A DNA stretch of 64,000 bases from Vibrio campbellii CAIM 519 = NBRC 15631 = ATCC 25920 (GCF_002163755.1 NZ_CP015863.1:1612001-1676000), one strand, 5' to 3'. Positions 17,334 through 26,668 are shown, counted from the stretch's first letter. Numbers and translations are program-made. Notes: generated by a model not told the origin, from the sequence alone.

Positions 17334-18457
17334 AACGCCCTCACTAATCGCTCAATTTGGTGCGCTCTTGATTCCCAGCTTTGTTGTTGAATGAGCGAGA
17401 GCGATCCTTCGGGTGGTGGAAGAAGGTGATTCAAGCTCGCACACACATCCTCAACGTCCGTCACGACATGTATCATGTGTTCGTATGGCTTAAGGGCTGG
17501 GAAAGGTGTGCTGATCACAGGAGTGCCAGTCGCAAGGTATTCCAGTAGTTTGAGTGGGTTGCAAGCTTGAATTTGGGCATTATCTACAAAAGGTAACCAG
17601 CTTGCATCCCAATGCTGAGAATAACGTGGTAAGTCATGATGAGCTCTCGCCCCTAGGTAATGAACATTGCTTCGTTGTGGTAAAGGGTTGTGAGGAAGCT
17701 CATTAGGGCCAATGAACACCAAATCCCAATCTTGCGCTTGCTTTGCCACTTGCTCAACCAATTGATAATCTAACCACTCCGACAAGCTGCCGTAAAAGCC
17801 GAGCACTTTTCGGCCGTTATTAGGCATGTCTTCTGCTTTGTCTACCGATTTTGAGAACAGGCTGAAGTCTACACCATGAGGTATGGTGACGGTTTTTTCG
17901 TTAGGAAAGTTAGCCGCCAACCTTTCACTGGCCGCAAGAATAATGTCCGCACAATCAATGAGTTCTGTTTCATGCTCCAATACAGTCTGATGGTCTACTC
18001 CTGCCAATGCACCAAAATCATCACCGCAGTAGTAGACAATGCCTTTCGCACTCATTTCTTTACAAATATCCACGGCAGTCGGAAGTGACGTCCAGAAAAC
18101 GGTGTTTTGAAAGCCAAGCTCATGGAGTTTTTTGCTTAGTTGGCATTTCATCATTTGAGTTGCAACTTTACGTGCCCATGCAGAGCGGGGAGCGGGGATG
18201 GTAAGCAAGGTTATGGTGTGAATATCTGAGTCATCGTGGTGACTAAACGCGGTTTGTGGTTCGTCGTCTTTTTGCTTTACTGAGCCAGACAGTTTGGCAA
18301 CTAATCGTTTGGCGTCTTTTGTGGTCGGTGTCGGTTGTCTAAGGCCAATAGAATTAACCCAAAGAATACGATGATTCTTTGCTAAGTGCTTTATCAGATG
18401 TTGAGTGGAAGAGGGTAAGCCACCGAAATCTTCTCCAAATACTACAATATCTGTCAT
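17330..18457 (-). CDS. sypN: Glycosyltransferase, SypN-like
   Basis: 375 residues, GT-B architecture of the TuaH/WbpX kind: N-terminal DIVVFGEDFGGLPSSTQHL, middle GIVYYCGDDFGALAG, then VTIPHGVDFSLF, LGFYGSLSEWLDYQLV, DLVFIGP and CNPLKLLEYLATGTPVIST (donor-site E). ATG 18457 is chosen because GGAGAG lies just upstream; the frame is open further 5' into the promoter. It opens the second distal unit. The acetyltransferase sypM that precedes sypN in V. fischeri is not present here, and the promoter now sits directly before sypN. Confidence 0.82.
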   Translation of the reverse strand: MTDIVVFGEDFGGLPSSTQHLIKHLAKNHRILWVNSIGLRQPTPTTKDAKRLVAKLSGSVKQKDDEPQTAFSHHDDSDIHTITLLTIPAPRSAWARKVATQMMKCQLSKKLHELGFQNTVFWTSLPTAVDICKEMSAKGIVYYCGDDFGALAGVDHQTVLEHETELIDCADIILAASERLAANFPNEKTVTIPHGVDFSLFSKSVDKAEDMPNNGRKVLGFYGSLSEWLDYQLVEQVAKQAQDWDLVFIGPNELPHNPLPQRSNVHYLGARAHHDLPRYSQHWDASWLPFVDNAQIQACNPLKLLEYLATGTPVISTPFPALKPYEHMIHVVTDVEDVCASLNHLLPPPEGSLSLIQQQSWESRAHQIERLVRAL

Positions 18458-18500
18458 CGTTCTCTCCGTGAGCCAATTGTGTTGTTGTAACCCAAGTCGT

Positions 18501-18516
18501 ATCACGATGTATGCCA
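18501..18516 (-). promoter_or_regulatory. Imperfect sigma-54 promoter of sypN
   Basis: Minus strand TGGCATACATCGTGAT: good -24 TGGCAT, but the -12 GC reads GA. It ends 44 nt before the sypN start, matching the position of the other three promoters. Confidence 0.55.
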
Positions 18517-18549
18517 ATGGTTTAAATCTATAAAAACCAATCGGTTATG

Positions 18550-19935
18550 TTATTTTTGAATTTGAGAATATTCCGCTTTCTCATTTTGACAGTCAGTTTG
18601 AACGATGCGACTTATCACTATGGTGAGCGCTGCAAGGATGTAAATTGGCCAAACAAAGCCTTGAGTGAGGAAAGTGCCGGATACGATGGTACCGATAAGG
18701 CCGCTTAGTATGGCATTTGCGCCAACAGACAGAGTAATGTCTGACTGTTTAGTTAGAAGCGAGATGGAGCGTAAGGATGTTTTAATCAAAGACACGATTA
18801 AAATAATGAAAACAATTAGACCAATAAACCCGGTTTCCGCTAGTACACCAAACCAAGTACTATGGACTGCGTGATTCATACCGTCCCAATGGGAGCTATA
18901 GAAAAAGTAGTTATAGTAGAAATTATCCAATCCTACGCCGGTTAATGGATTGTCGAGTGCCATTTTGAACGCCGCTTCCCATGCGTACAAACGCCCCATT
19001 GCAGAGGCATCAATACCAGCTTCTGCTGCACCACCAGATGCACGACCATCAATACCAGCGACTACATACAGTGATATTGCCGCCACTACCGTGAGAATAA
19101 GCACTAATGTTTTGTACCTAATATGCTTGGAAGCAAAGTAACCAAAAACAGAAAGGGCACCTAGCAGGCCCCCTCGACTCTGTGTTTCGATAATCGACAG
19201 AAATAGAATAAGGCAAGTCAGTAACGCAAACCCTCTTATCCATATTGATGAGCGTTCCTCTACCAGTTGACTAACCGTGAAGGCGAGAGGGAACAGTAAC
19301 ACTAGAGCTAAGTCATTTGGATCGCCAAGCATAGAACCGAATGAACGGCCAATCGACACGCGAGTGCCCTCGACCAGATCGATGCCATTGCTCGCATTAT
19401 ATAGTGCGACTAACCCCACTAATAAGCCTGCAACCATGATTGCTTTAGACATTTGTGCCAGTTGTTTAGGGGTTGTGATAATCCATGTCACCGCCAAGGT
19501 CATTACAATTATTTTCCAATAGCTATTTATGAATTCAGCCATTGCGATTCCACGTCCGGGAGAGAAAACGATGCCAATGATTACAAGTGCCCAGAAGATA
19601 AACAGCCACGTTAACGAAGGATGCCAGAATACGGTAAGCTGACGACTGAACAATAGGTGAAAAGAGAGCGCTCCTAGCGCACCGATTGAAAGTAGCAGAG
19701 GAATTTTAAAGTTATAGATAGCGGGGAAGGCTTCGTGAATCCGAAAGAAGGAAAAGATCACGAACAAGGTGACCAGCCAAAAGGTTTGGTTGAGAACTAA
19801 CAAAATAACAAGCGGAGCGAAGCAGATGGCGACGATGAATATTGGATGAGGCACCACTAACCATGCCGCTGCAATAACCGCAGTGATAGTGGTTGCAGCG
19901 GTGATTTGTGAGGGTCTCACATCCTTGGTATTCAT
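18550..19935 (-). CDS. sypL: O-antigen polymerase/ligase family protein (Wzy/WaaL-like), SypL-like
   Basis: 461 residues with 11-12 hydrophobic segments and a large periplasmic loop (about 280-345) carrying the family signatures: IETQSRGGLLGAL before the loop and ENPLTGVGLDNFYYN-type sequence (here DNPLTGVGLDNFYYNYF) followed by HAVHSTWFGVLAETGFIG. Such proteins polymerise or ligate lipid-linked repeats at the periplasmic face. The start overlaps the SypK-like stop by 4 nt. The last codons double as enhancer DNA for sypN. Confidence 0.88.
   Translation of the reverse strand: MNTKDVRPSQITAATTITAVIAAAWLVVPHPIFIVAICFAPLVILLVLNQTFWLVTLFVIFSFFRIHEAFPAIYNFKIPLLLSIGALGALSFHLLFSRQLTVFWHPSLTWLFIFWALVIIGIVFSPGRGIAMAEFINSYWKIIVMTLAVTWIITTPKQLAQMSKAIMVAGLLVGLVALYNASNGIDLVEGTRVSIGRSFGSMLGDPNDLALVLLFPLAFTVSQLVEERSSIWIRGFALLTCLILFLSIIETQSRGGLLGALSVFGYFASKHIRYKTLVLILTVVAAISLYVVAGIDGRASGGAAEAGIDASAMGRLYAWEAAFKMALDNPLTGVGLDNFYYNYFFYSSHWDGMNHAVHSTWFGVLAETGFIGLIVFIILIVSLIKTSLRSISLLTKQSDITLSVGANAILSGLIGTIVSGTFLTQGFVWPIYILAALTIVISRIVQTDCQNEKAEYSQIQK
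18554..18592. promoter_or_regulatory. Pair of SypG-type enhancer sites upstream of sypN
   Basis: Two half-perfect copies: TTTTGAATTTGAGAA (18554-18568, right half exact) and TTCTCATTTTGACAG (18578-18592, left half exact), centres 24 bp apart. Most of the pair lies inside the 3' end of the sypL coding region. Offsets to the -24 element are 45 and 69 bp. Confidence 0.6.
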
Positions 19936-21353
19936 AACGACACTCTTTTTGCTTCAGCCCTTAGTTTATTTAAAAGGTTGGTGCGTGTACTCCTGCGGAT
20001 GAATCTGAAGGCGACACCTGCAAACAGTACGCACGTCAAAACGCAAATGGCGATTGCCCCCCCGATGGATTGAGCAGAGTGGAGCAGGAACAGTGCCAGA
20101 CCAGAGATGATATGTAACGCGACCATTAAACTGAGTTGGAATGGTAAGTGTATGCATTGCTGCCCAATGATGAACGTCATGACCAGCTTGGCCAATTGTG
20201 CATAGTAAAGCGCAATAAATACGCCATAAATACCTAGGGAAGAAAGCACAAAGAGTAACGTTATAGCGATACCTGCAGCGGTAATATTGATGCCTAATAA
20301 CCAACGCGTTCTGCGTTTGTATAAAATGGCGATATTCAGTAGTTCACTCCATTCTTTAAGCATGGCTATCGGCAAGAGGAATAGGGTGTAAAGTGCAGCT
20401 TGCTGATACGTATCAGGCAAAAAATGATTGATCACAATGAAGGCAAGTGTCGCGGCAAGCACACTCAGTACTGCAATGTAGATTATACCGAGATGGGAAA
20501 TTCTCACCGCTTCCACACCACGGCTCCGCTTCAAGTACGCGAAGCGTCGCGGCATCCACCACATGCCAAAAGGTTGAACCAATATACACATGCCAATAGC
20601 AAACTTCACCGCGATCGCATAAACACCAAGCGTAGCCAGTGATGCATTAGCACCAATAAACCAACGCTCAGCACCGTTAATACAGAAAGCGACTAGCGCC
20701 GACATCATGACCGGAATGCAGTAATGCAGGTGTTGTATCGCCAACGTCAGGTCAGGTATAACGACCTTGTACTTATTGACGATGTGTAACCAGATGAATT
20801 GAATCACGGCAGCCAATAAGCCACCGAGCAAGACAGAAATGACGTGAGGATAAATTATCAAAGCAGCAACAATGAACACCACCTGAAGAGCAGTGGTTGT
20901 TACCATCACACACAATAATGTTTTGGCTTTGTCATCTTGCATGCGTAGCCAAGCTGTACCGATACCAATGGCGCCTTCCAGAATAATTGTGAGCATCAGC
21001 ACGATGAACTCGAACTGAGAAAATGGGCTAGGGATCGGCGCGACTAAGATGATAAACAGCAACATTAAACCAACCACTGCAGCAATCGTAATGGACAACG
21101 AGTAAAGATGGTTAAGCATGGCAACTTGTTTTTCTCTGTCTTTTTCCACTCCGGCGAAACGATACAACGCTTCATGCATTGCCATGCTTGCAAGTAGGGC
21201 TGTAACCACGCCGAAAGAAGTGAGTAACTCCAGTTTGCCCATTTGCTCTGGTGCCAAAAATTGCGGAAGTACAGGCAGCATAATGAGGCTAATGCTTTTA
21301 TTGATCACCAACGCAACGGCAAAAAGTGACATGTTCGTCATAGCTTTAAGCAT
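19932..21353 (-). CDS. sypK: Polysaccharide flippase (Wzx/MOP superfamily), SypK-like
   Basis: About 473 residues with 12-14 hydrophobic segments and the Wzx-type N-terminus SLFAVALVINKSISLIMLPVLPQFLAPEQMGKLELLTSFG. It flips the undecaprenyl-linked repeat to the periplasm. ATG 21353 overlaps the SypJ-like stop by 8 nt (CATGCTTAA context); an in-frame GTG at 21377 would lengthen the overlap and is less likely. Order J-K-L is as in V. fischeri syp. Confidence 0.87.
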   Translation of the reverse strand: MLKAMTNMSLFAVALVINKSISLIMLPVLPQFLAPEQMGKLELLTSFGVVTALLASMAMHEALYRFAGVEKDREKQVAMLNHLYSLSITIAAVVGLMLLFIILVAPIPSPFSQFEFIVLMLTIILEGAIGIGTAWLRMQDDKAKTLLCVMVTTTALQVVFIVAALIIYPHVISVLLGGLLAAVIQFIWLHIVNKYKVVIPDLTLAIQHLHYCIPVMMSALVAFCINGAERWFIGANASLATLGVYAIAVKFAIGMCILVQPFGMWWMPRRFAYLKRSRGVEAVRISHLGIIYIAVLSVLAATLAFIVINHFLPDTYQQAALYTLFLLPIAMLKEWSELLNIAILYKRRTRWLLGINITAAGIAITLLFVLSSLGIYGVFIALYYAQLAKLVMTFIIGQQCIHLPFQLSLMVALHIISGLALFLLHSAQSIGGAIAICVLTCVLFAGVAFRFIRRSTRTNLLNKLRAEAKRVSL

Positions 21354-22518
21354 GGTCGTACCATTTAGCTTTGTCACGCTTCTTTACGCTTTGTGGTTCT
21401 TTACTAGAAGGGTCTTTGCAAAGCTGTTGAGTGACCGAGAAATAGCAACGTTCAGCGGTATATAGGCTCGCAACATTCAAGGCTTCAAGTCCCATGGTGA
21501 CTTTCAGCCATGGTGATTCATTCAAAAGAACGATCGCGTTGTGCAGCGACGCTGCATCATTCGGTATGTATTTAAAGCAGTTTTTACCGTGTGTTAGCAC
21601 GCGATCCCAGTAACTGTCATCCTGAGGAATAACAACGCACATGCCAGCAGCTAAGGCTTCTAGTATAGATAGACCAAACGGTTCATTGATGCTGGTTGAT
21701 ACAAACACACCACACTGTGCGCGAAGCTCATCTAAGTTGTTTGGTGACTCGTGCCATTCGACGTTTGGGTGAGTAAAATCAGGCTCAGAGCAATCCACGC
21801 CTGCTATGTTGGGCTTGATATAACAAATGATTGCATTAAGGTAAGTCGCTTCGTCTTGCTGCATTGCTTCGAGCAGTAAATCAACATTCTTCCATTTCAA
21901 CAAACTTGCTGCCCAAAACACACGCTTGGAAATTGGATTCGCTTGCTTCGGTGTACGCTGCGAAGAAAGCCCATTCACGAAGGAACTTGCATTTAGCGTT
22001 GTCCAGTAGCGCTCTACGGCAGGTCTCGGCTCTTTTAGGTAAGCCATAAGCGCATTAATCATTGAATCGCGGGTATTGGCTAGGTAATGAATCGCATGGG
22101 CTTTTACCAAGCAATAGCCTGAAGTACGTGAAACGCCGACTGGTCCGTGAACCATTTGAACGATAGGTTTGCGAGAAAGTAAACGAAGCAGGTACAAAGG
22201 CATGTCGTTGTTTGGCGAAGATAGACCCATAAACCAATCAAGCTTGGGTAGCTTCAGTGTAACCAAGAAGAGCTGGATTAAGTAGAAACAGTTCATCAAC
22301 CAATAAGCGATACCATGATGTGACGTGATGGGTGAACATTTGATCTTAAGCACCTGAACGCGAGGATTGGAGCGAAAAGCAGCGGTCCAATGCTCTGGGT
22401 GCGTTGTTGCGAGATAGCTAATGACGTCACGCTGGTCGCACTGTTTAATCAATTCAGCGTTGGCAATTTTAGAGCCGCCTTGCATTGGAATTGCGTCAAA
22501 CATCAAAACACGTTTCAT
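21346..22518 (-). CDS. sypJ: Glycosyltransferase family 4, SypJ-like
   Basis: 390 residues of GT-B type: N-terminal VLMFDAIPMQGGSKIANAELI, middle QMVHGPVGVSRTSGY, and C-terminal KRVFWAASLLKWKNVDLLLEAM, VFVSTSINEPFGLSILEALAAGMCVVIP (E-x7-E donor motif). Cytosolic enzyme adding one sugar of the repeat. It starts 10 nt after the SypI-like gene with AAGGAGCT just before the ATG, so the two are co-transcribed. Confidence 0.85.
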   Translation of the reverse strand: MKRVLMFDAIPMQGGSKIANAELIKQCDQRDVISYLATTHPEHWTAAFRSNPRVQVLKIKCSPITSHHGIAYWLMNCFYLIQLFLVTLKLPKLDWFMGLSSPNNDMPLYLLRLLSRKPIVQMVHGPVGVSRTSGYCLVKAHAIHYLANTRDSMINALMAYLKEPRPAVERYWTTLNASSFVNGLSSQRTPKQANPISKRVFWAASLLKWKNVDLLLEAMQQDEATYLNAIICYIKPNIAGVDCSEPDFTHPNVEWHESPNNLDELRAQCGVFVSTSINEPFGLSILEALAAGMCVVIPQDDSYWDRVLTHGKNCFKYIPNDAASLHNAIVLLNESPWLKVTMGLEALNVASLYTAERCYFSVTQQLCKDPSSKEPQSVKKRDKAKWYDHA

Positions 22519-22528
22519 GGCTAGCTCC

Positions 22529-23713
22529 TTAGTTGATGTTTAACCAGCGCGAAATTGGTTTCATGCAGTGGCTGACAGGCATGGATGTCAGTTCTTTCTG
22601 CGTCAGTTCATCGCGGTAAATGTCTTCAATTGCTTTGACTGAGGCAGAAACCGTCAGATGCTGATTCGCGTGTTGATGCGCATTTTCGGCTAGCTTATTT
22701 CGTAGCGGCGCATCTTGAATCATTTGCTGAATTGCATTTAACAGACTTGCCATACCGTGATTAGCGAACAATAGAGCACTGTGGTTGTGTTCAAACAATT
22801 CCGGGATGCCACCTGTTTTTGGTGCGATGATTGGTAACTTCGCGAGTGCCGCCTCACCAAGAACGAGACCAAATGCCTCTTCGTAAGCTCCACTGATGAA
22901 GGCATCTACATTACCTTTCATCCAGTCTCCGGCGTTATGTTGTTCCCCAACAAAATGCACACGCTCCTTCACACCCAAATCAACGGCTAACTGCTTCAGC
23001 GAGATACTTTCTTCACCGTCACCAACAATTACCAAGTGTGGATTATGTTGATAGTAGTTGTGCATACGCATGGCTTGGATTAAGCGGTCAAAGCCTTTGC
23101 GTTTAATGAGAGACCCAACCGAAATAAAGGTAAATGCTTGGTGCGGAATGCCCAGACGATCTCTGACATCGATAGGTGCATCGTGACTCTCCAATGACAC
23201 GCCGTTATGAACGACATGGAGATGTTCTTCAGGGTAGCCATCTTTGAGAATCTCGTGACCAACGTCTTTACTCACACAAATCAATTTTGGAGAAAGGTGC
23301 AGACCCAGTGAGAAGCGGTCAAGCAAGGTGTAGTGGCAATGAAGTTGCGTTACCAAAGGGATGTGATTCATTCGAGCAGCTAGGCACATCCATTGGCATG
23401 GGCCACCGCTGTTTACGTGGACAAGGTCAATGTTGTGGTTTTCGATCAAGGTTGTGCCTTGTTTGATCAAATCGTTCCAGCCACTGATATCCCATCGTGG
23501 CGTGTTCCATCCGCCAACTAGACTGAAATCGGAATACTTTGTCACGATACCTAATGATTGGCACCTCTCGATGAGTGGCGCGCAGTTTGACCAAACGAAA
23601 GGCTGGTACTGGTTGCTGTCGATGTTTGAGACAAGGTTTAACAGCACTCTTTCGCTGCCGCGAATCCAATTGTCCCCGTAATGCACATAGAGAATGCGTT
23701 TTGGGTTAGTCAT
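22529..23713 (-). CDS. sypI: Glycosyltransferase family 4, SypI-like
   Basis: 394 residues of GT-B type: RILYVHYGDNWIRGSERVLLNL, TQLHCHYTLLDRFSLGLHLS, VHNGVSL, SVGSLIKRKGFDRLIQAM, and FISGAYEEAFGLVLGEAALAKLPII (donor-site E-x7-E). ATG 23713 is preferred (GAGGTAAC upstream); the frame is open 19 codons further into the promoter region. It is the first gene of the I-J-K-L unit, which has its own sigma-54 promoter 41 nt upstream. Confidence 0.85.
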   Translation of the reverse strand: MTNPKRILYVHYGDNWIRGSERVLLNLVSNIDSNQYQPFVWSNCAPLIERCQSLGIVTKYSDFSLVGGWNTPRWDISGWNDLIKQGTTLIENHNIDLVHVNSGGPCQWMCLAARMNHIPLVTQLHCHYTLLDRFSLGLHLSPKLICVSKDVGHEILKDGYPEEHLHVVHNGVSLESHDAPIDVRDRLGIPHQAFTFISVGSLIKRKGFDRLIQAMRMHNYYQHNPHLVIVGDGEESISLKQLAVDLGVKERVHFVGEQHNAGDWMKGNVDAFISGAYEEAFGLVLGEAALAKLPIIAPKTGGIPELFEHNHSALLFANHGMASLLNAIQQMIQDAPLRNKLAENAHQHANQHLTVSASVKAIEDIYRDELTQKELTSMPVSHCMKPISRWLNIN

Positions 23714-23753
23714 ATGTGTTACCTCGGTCAGCCAATCTGTTTTAATTAACCGT

Positions 23754-23769
23754 TGCAACCGAAATGCCA
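23754..23769 (-). promoter_or_regulatory. Sigma-54 (-24/-12) promoter of sypI
   Basis: Minus strand TGGCATTTCGGTTGCA: TGGCAT, 5-nt spacer, TTGCA; a single mismatch to TGGCAC-N5-TTGCA. It ends 41 nt before the sypI start. Confidence 0.88.
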
Positions 23770-23840
23770 AAATATGCTATTGGTTTAAACCTCTGTTTTT
23801 GCGTGGGAAGTGGGGAATAAAGAGAATCTAAGGTGAAGAC

Positions 23841-23855
23841 TTCTCAATTTGAGAA
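23841..23855. promoter_or_regulatory. Perfect SypG-type enhancer palindrome upstream of sypI
   Basis: TTCTCAATTTGAGAA, a perfect 6-3-6 inverted repeat in the gap between sypH and sypI, centred 79 bp upstream of the -24 element. The left half and spacing match the SypG enhancer consensus I recall from V. fischeri (TTCTCAnnnTG). Confidence 0.82.
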
Positions 23856-23865
23856 TGGATATGCT

Positions 23866-24942
23866 TCAAGTAGGGTTCGCAATTTGGTAGCGTTCAATAA
23901 GAACAGGAATGATGCAGCTAGAGGAGTAATGAGCTTTGATCGTCTCAATTGCGTTATGACGCAGTGAATACTGTTCGCTGTTGCTCATGCCTAACCATTG
24001 ATTGATTTTGCCGATAAGTGAGTCGATGTTGTGAGCGAGGAATCCATTTCTTCCATCTTCGATGAGATCGGGCAGTCGACCAACTTCCAGGCTTATCACG
24101 ACAATGCCACGAGCCATAGCCTCCAATGCTGCCATTGGTAACCCTTCATAACGGGATGAAATCACGAGGACACTGATGTTGCTCCAAATAGCATCCATGT
24201 CGCTTTGGTATCCGTGAAATATGACATTAGAAGGTGTATTTTCAACCAATGAGCTCTTTTCAGGGCCATCTCCGTAGATAGAAAAAGGGTGGTCGGGAAT
24301 GTGTCGCGCGACTTCCATAAAACGATCTGCGCCTTTCTCGTGACTCAAGCGGCCTACAAAAGCGATTTCTTTATAGCGGCAGTGGTGGTTGGGAATGGAG
24401 ACAAAATTACTAAGCAATTCTGATTGAGTAGGGAGCTTGTGTTGTATCGCTTGGCTAACCGCAAAGCAATGATCGGAAAGACGAGCTGAGTGTCGGTCAA
24501 GCCAGTCGTACAGCCAGACTCTCCCTTTGGGCGTCTCGCCGGCATGAAAAGAAGAGATAAGGCGGGGGAAGGCACGCGTAAAGAGCTTCGCACCTCTGGC
24601 TAGTAACGCTGATTTGTATCCGTGAGTGTGTATAACGCTAGGTTGGTGTTCGGCTATCGCACTGGTCATTTGTTTAATTGGGATATTCTTGGAACGTTCC
24701 GATTTTGGACAGAGGTGCCAGAGGTAACTGAAGGGAATGTTGGCATGTTCGAGTTTTCCAACCAGTGGTGCGGGTGGTGAGTATTCTGACACCAACACCA
24801 CTCTTACATGAACATGCGACGCTTGTAGTCCTTTGCTGAGTTCGATAACGTGACTTTCGATCCCTCCAAACACACCACTATCCAATAGTATCCAGACTTC
24901 ACCCGCAATGGGGACCTCAAGATTGTTTGAGATTAGCTTCAT
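23866..24942 (-). CDS. sypH: Glycosyltransferase family 4, SypH-like
   Basis: 358 residues of GT-B type: GEVWILLDSGVFGGIESHVIEL at the N-terminus, HTHGYKSALLARG, a donor domain with EIAFVGRLSHEKGADRFMEVA, SIYGDGPEKSSL, and VISSRYEGLPMAALEAMARGIVVIS (E-x7-E). The gene start lies inside the 3' end of sypG (26-nt overlap in a different frame), so it is translated from the regulator's mRNA. Cytosolic sugar transferase of the repeat-unit assembly line. Confidence 0.83.
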   Translation of the reverse strand: MKLISNNLEVPIAGEVWILLDSGVFGGIESHVIELSKGLQASHVHVRVVLVSEYSPPAPLVGKLEHANIPFSYLWHLCPKSERSKNIPIKQMTSAIAEHQPSVIHTHGYKSALLARGAKLFTRAFPRLISSFHAGETPKGRVWLYDWLDRHSARLSDHCFAVSQAIQHKLPTQSELLSNFVSIPNHHCRYKEIAFVGRLSHEKGADRFMEVARHIPDHPFSIYGDGPEKSSLVENTPSNVIFHGYQSDMDAIWSNISVLVISSRYEGLPMAALEAMARGIVVISLEVGRLPDLIEDGRNGFLAHNIDSLIGKINQWLGMSNSEQYSLRHNAIETIKAHYSSSCIIPVLIERYQIANPT

Positions 24943-26458
24943 CCGCTTCCCAAGCTTGTTTTTTGCGATAGACCGTTGAGGGGCTGAGTTCCAACATCAC
25001 CGCAGCGTTAAGTACGTTTCCATCACAGTAAGCAATTGCGTTTTGAATCGCCTCTCGCTCGACTTTCCACATCGGACGAATGCTGCCGTCTGAATTGAAA
25101 TAGACTGAAGCCCTTTGTACTCCAGAGATAGTTGGTTGGCTTTCAGGCTCAGAGAAAGAATAGGCGGCGCTTGTTGGCTCTGAGGTTGGGGAGGCTTCAT
25201 TCTGCACGGAGTAGGTTTGTTCGGTAATGAAGCTTGTTTCCTCTGCGCTCTCAGCATTCGCAGGCGATACAGAAGGCGTCTTTTTCGGCTTACGAGTCAG
25301 TTGAACAGGCAAGTGAATTAGCGTTACCTTATCGTCATCATTTAATACAACAATGGTACGAATGATGTTTTGTAGCTGGCGAACATTCCCTGGCCAGTCG
25401 TAGCTCTTAATGACATGCTGAACGTCGTTACCGATGTGTTTGAACTTCTTCTTATCTTGTTTGGCATAAGTGAGCAAAAAGTGCTTCGCTAGCATGACAA
25501 TGTCACTGCCTCTTTCTCTTAGCGGCGGCATGTCGATGGGGACGACATGAACGCGATAATACAAGTCTTCACGAAAACGACCTTCTTCTACCTCTTTCAG
25601 AGGGTCTCTGTTGGTTGCACAGATAATACGAACATCGACTTTCATCTCTTTGGTGCCCCCGAGAGGCGTGTAGGTTCCCGTTTGCAGAAAGCGTAATAAC
25701 TTTTTCTGCATCTCTAGCTCCATTTCACACAGTTCGTCCAAGAATAGTGTGCCACCATGAGCAAGGGTCGCTGCACCTTTACGATCGATGGTAGCGCCAG
25801 TGAAAGCCCCCTTTACATGGCCAAATATTTCGCTTTCCATCAAATCACGAGGGATAGCGCCGCAGTTAATTGCAATGAATGGCTTGTCTCTGCGATCACT
25901 TTGTCGGTGAACCGCTTCGGCACACACTTCTTTACCTGTACCACTTTCACCAACGATAAATACGCTAGCTGAGGTCGGGGCAACTGCATCAATGGTTTTG
26001 TAAACCGCCTGCATTGGAAGACTAGAGCCAATAAATCCGTGATAGTTGTGACGATCGAAAGTCGATTGAATGTTCTCGACGAGATTTTCTAGTTTGGCGC
26101 GTTTTAAATGCAAGGCAACGGAGGTTTTCAAACGATCTGCCTTGATGGGCTTTTCTAGGAAATCTTCTGCGCCTTTCTGGATCAGGTTGACGGCTAGATC
26201 AACGCTACCATGCGCCGTTGCGATGATGACAGAGGTTGGAATCTCATTCTCATTAATCCAATCAAGAACGTCTTCACCGGACATGTCTGGAAGTTTTAGG
26301 TCGAGAATAATAAGTTGTGGTTTGTTGCTCTCAATGAATTGAATCGCCTCACGGCCAGTTTCAACGTGAAAAATGTCGTAAGGTTCATCTTTGACGTACT
26401 GCTTATAAAGTATGGCTAGTGAAGTAGAGTCCTCTACCAGTAACACCCTTGGTCTCAT
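24917..26458 (-). CDS. sypG: Sigma-54-dependent response regulator, SypG-like activator of the cluster
   Basis: 513 residues in NtrC layout. Receiver 1-120 with Asp53 in IILDLKLPDMSG and Lys in LEKPIK; AAA+ domain about 140-375 with Walker A GESGTGKE (170-177), sigma-54-contacting GAFTGA (217-222), Walker B GGTLFLDELCEM; a Ser/Pro/Glu-rich linker 390-450; and a Fis-type helix-turn-helix at the C-terminus (GNVLNAAVMLELSPSTVYRK). Asp53 is also the phosphosite reported for V. fischeri SypG. It should bind the TTCTCAnnnTGAGAA sites and open the four sigma-54 promoters of the cluster. It lies downstream of the Hpt gene across a 210-nt gap that itself holds one such site. Confidence 0.93.
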   Translation of the reverse strand: MRPRVLLVEDSTSLAILYKQYVKDEPYDIFHVETGREAIQFIESNKPQLIILDLKLPDMSGEDVLDWINENEIPTSVIIATAHGSVDLAVNLIQKGAEDFLEKPIKADRLKTSVALHLKRAKLENLVENIQSTFDRHNYHGFIGSSLPMQAVYKTIDAVAPTSASVFIVGESGTGKEVCAEAVHRQSDRRDKPFIAINCGAIPRDLMESEIFGHVKGAFTGATIDRKGAATLAHGGTLFLDELCEMELEMQKKLLRFLQTGTYTPLGGTKEMKVDVRIICATNRDPLKEVEEGRFREDLYYRVHVVPIDMPPLRERGSDIVMLAKHFLLTYAKQDKKKFKHIGNDVQHVIKSYDWPGNVRQLQNIIRTIVVLNDDDKVTLIHLPVQLTRKPKKTPSVSPANAESAEETSFITEQTYSVQNEASPTSEPTSAAYSFSEPESQPTISGVQRASVYFNSDGSIRPMWKVEREAIQNAIAYCDGNVLNAAVMLELSPSTVYRKKQAWEADEANLKQS

Positions 26459-26569
26459 AATCCTTTCCCAACTTGTATAAATTGTTGTTTTAATCCGTTA
26501 AGTCGACTTGAGATTCATGCAGTGATGATGAATTCAATTTATTACCTCAAGCAAGTGGCTTGTTCGCGC

Positions 26570-26584
26570 TTCTCATTTTGAGAA
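26570..26584. promoter_or_regulatory. Perfect SypG-type enhancer palindrome upstream of sypG
   Basis: TTCTCATTTTGAGAA, perfect 6-3-6 inverted repeat, 112 nt before the sypG start in the Hpt-sypG gap. No TGGCAC/TTGCA-type element could be found at the expected offset, unlike the other sites. Confidence 0.75.
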
Positions 26585-26668
26585 TCTTTATATTTAAGTA
26601 TTAGCACACACAGTGAGGATTGCTGAAAGTTCTCTATTTTTAGTGGATTAAATTCGTTTTCTTCCTGC

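Noticed and set aside
26546..26560. AGCAAGTGGC in the Hpt-sypG gap as a reversed -12 element
   Set aside because: No TGGCA hexamer at the required 5-nt spacing; therefore no sigma-54 promoter was called for sypG.
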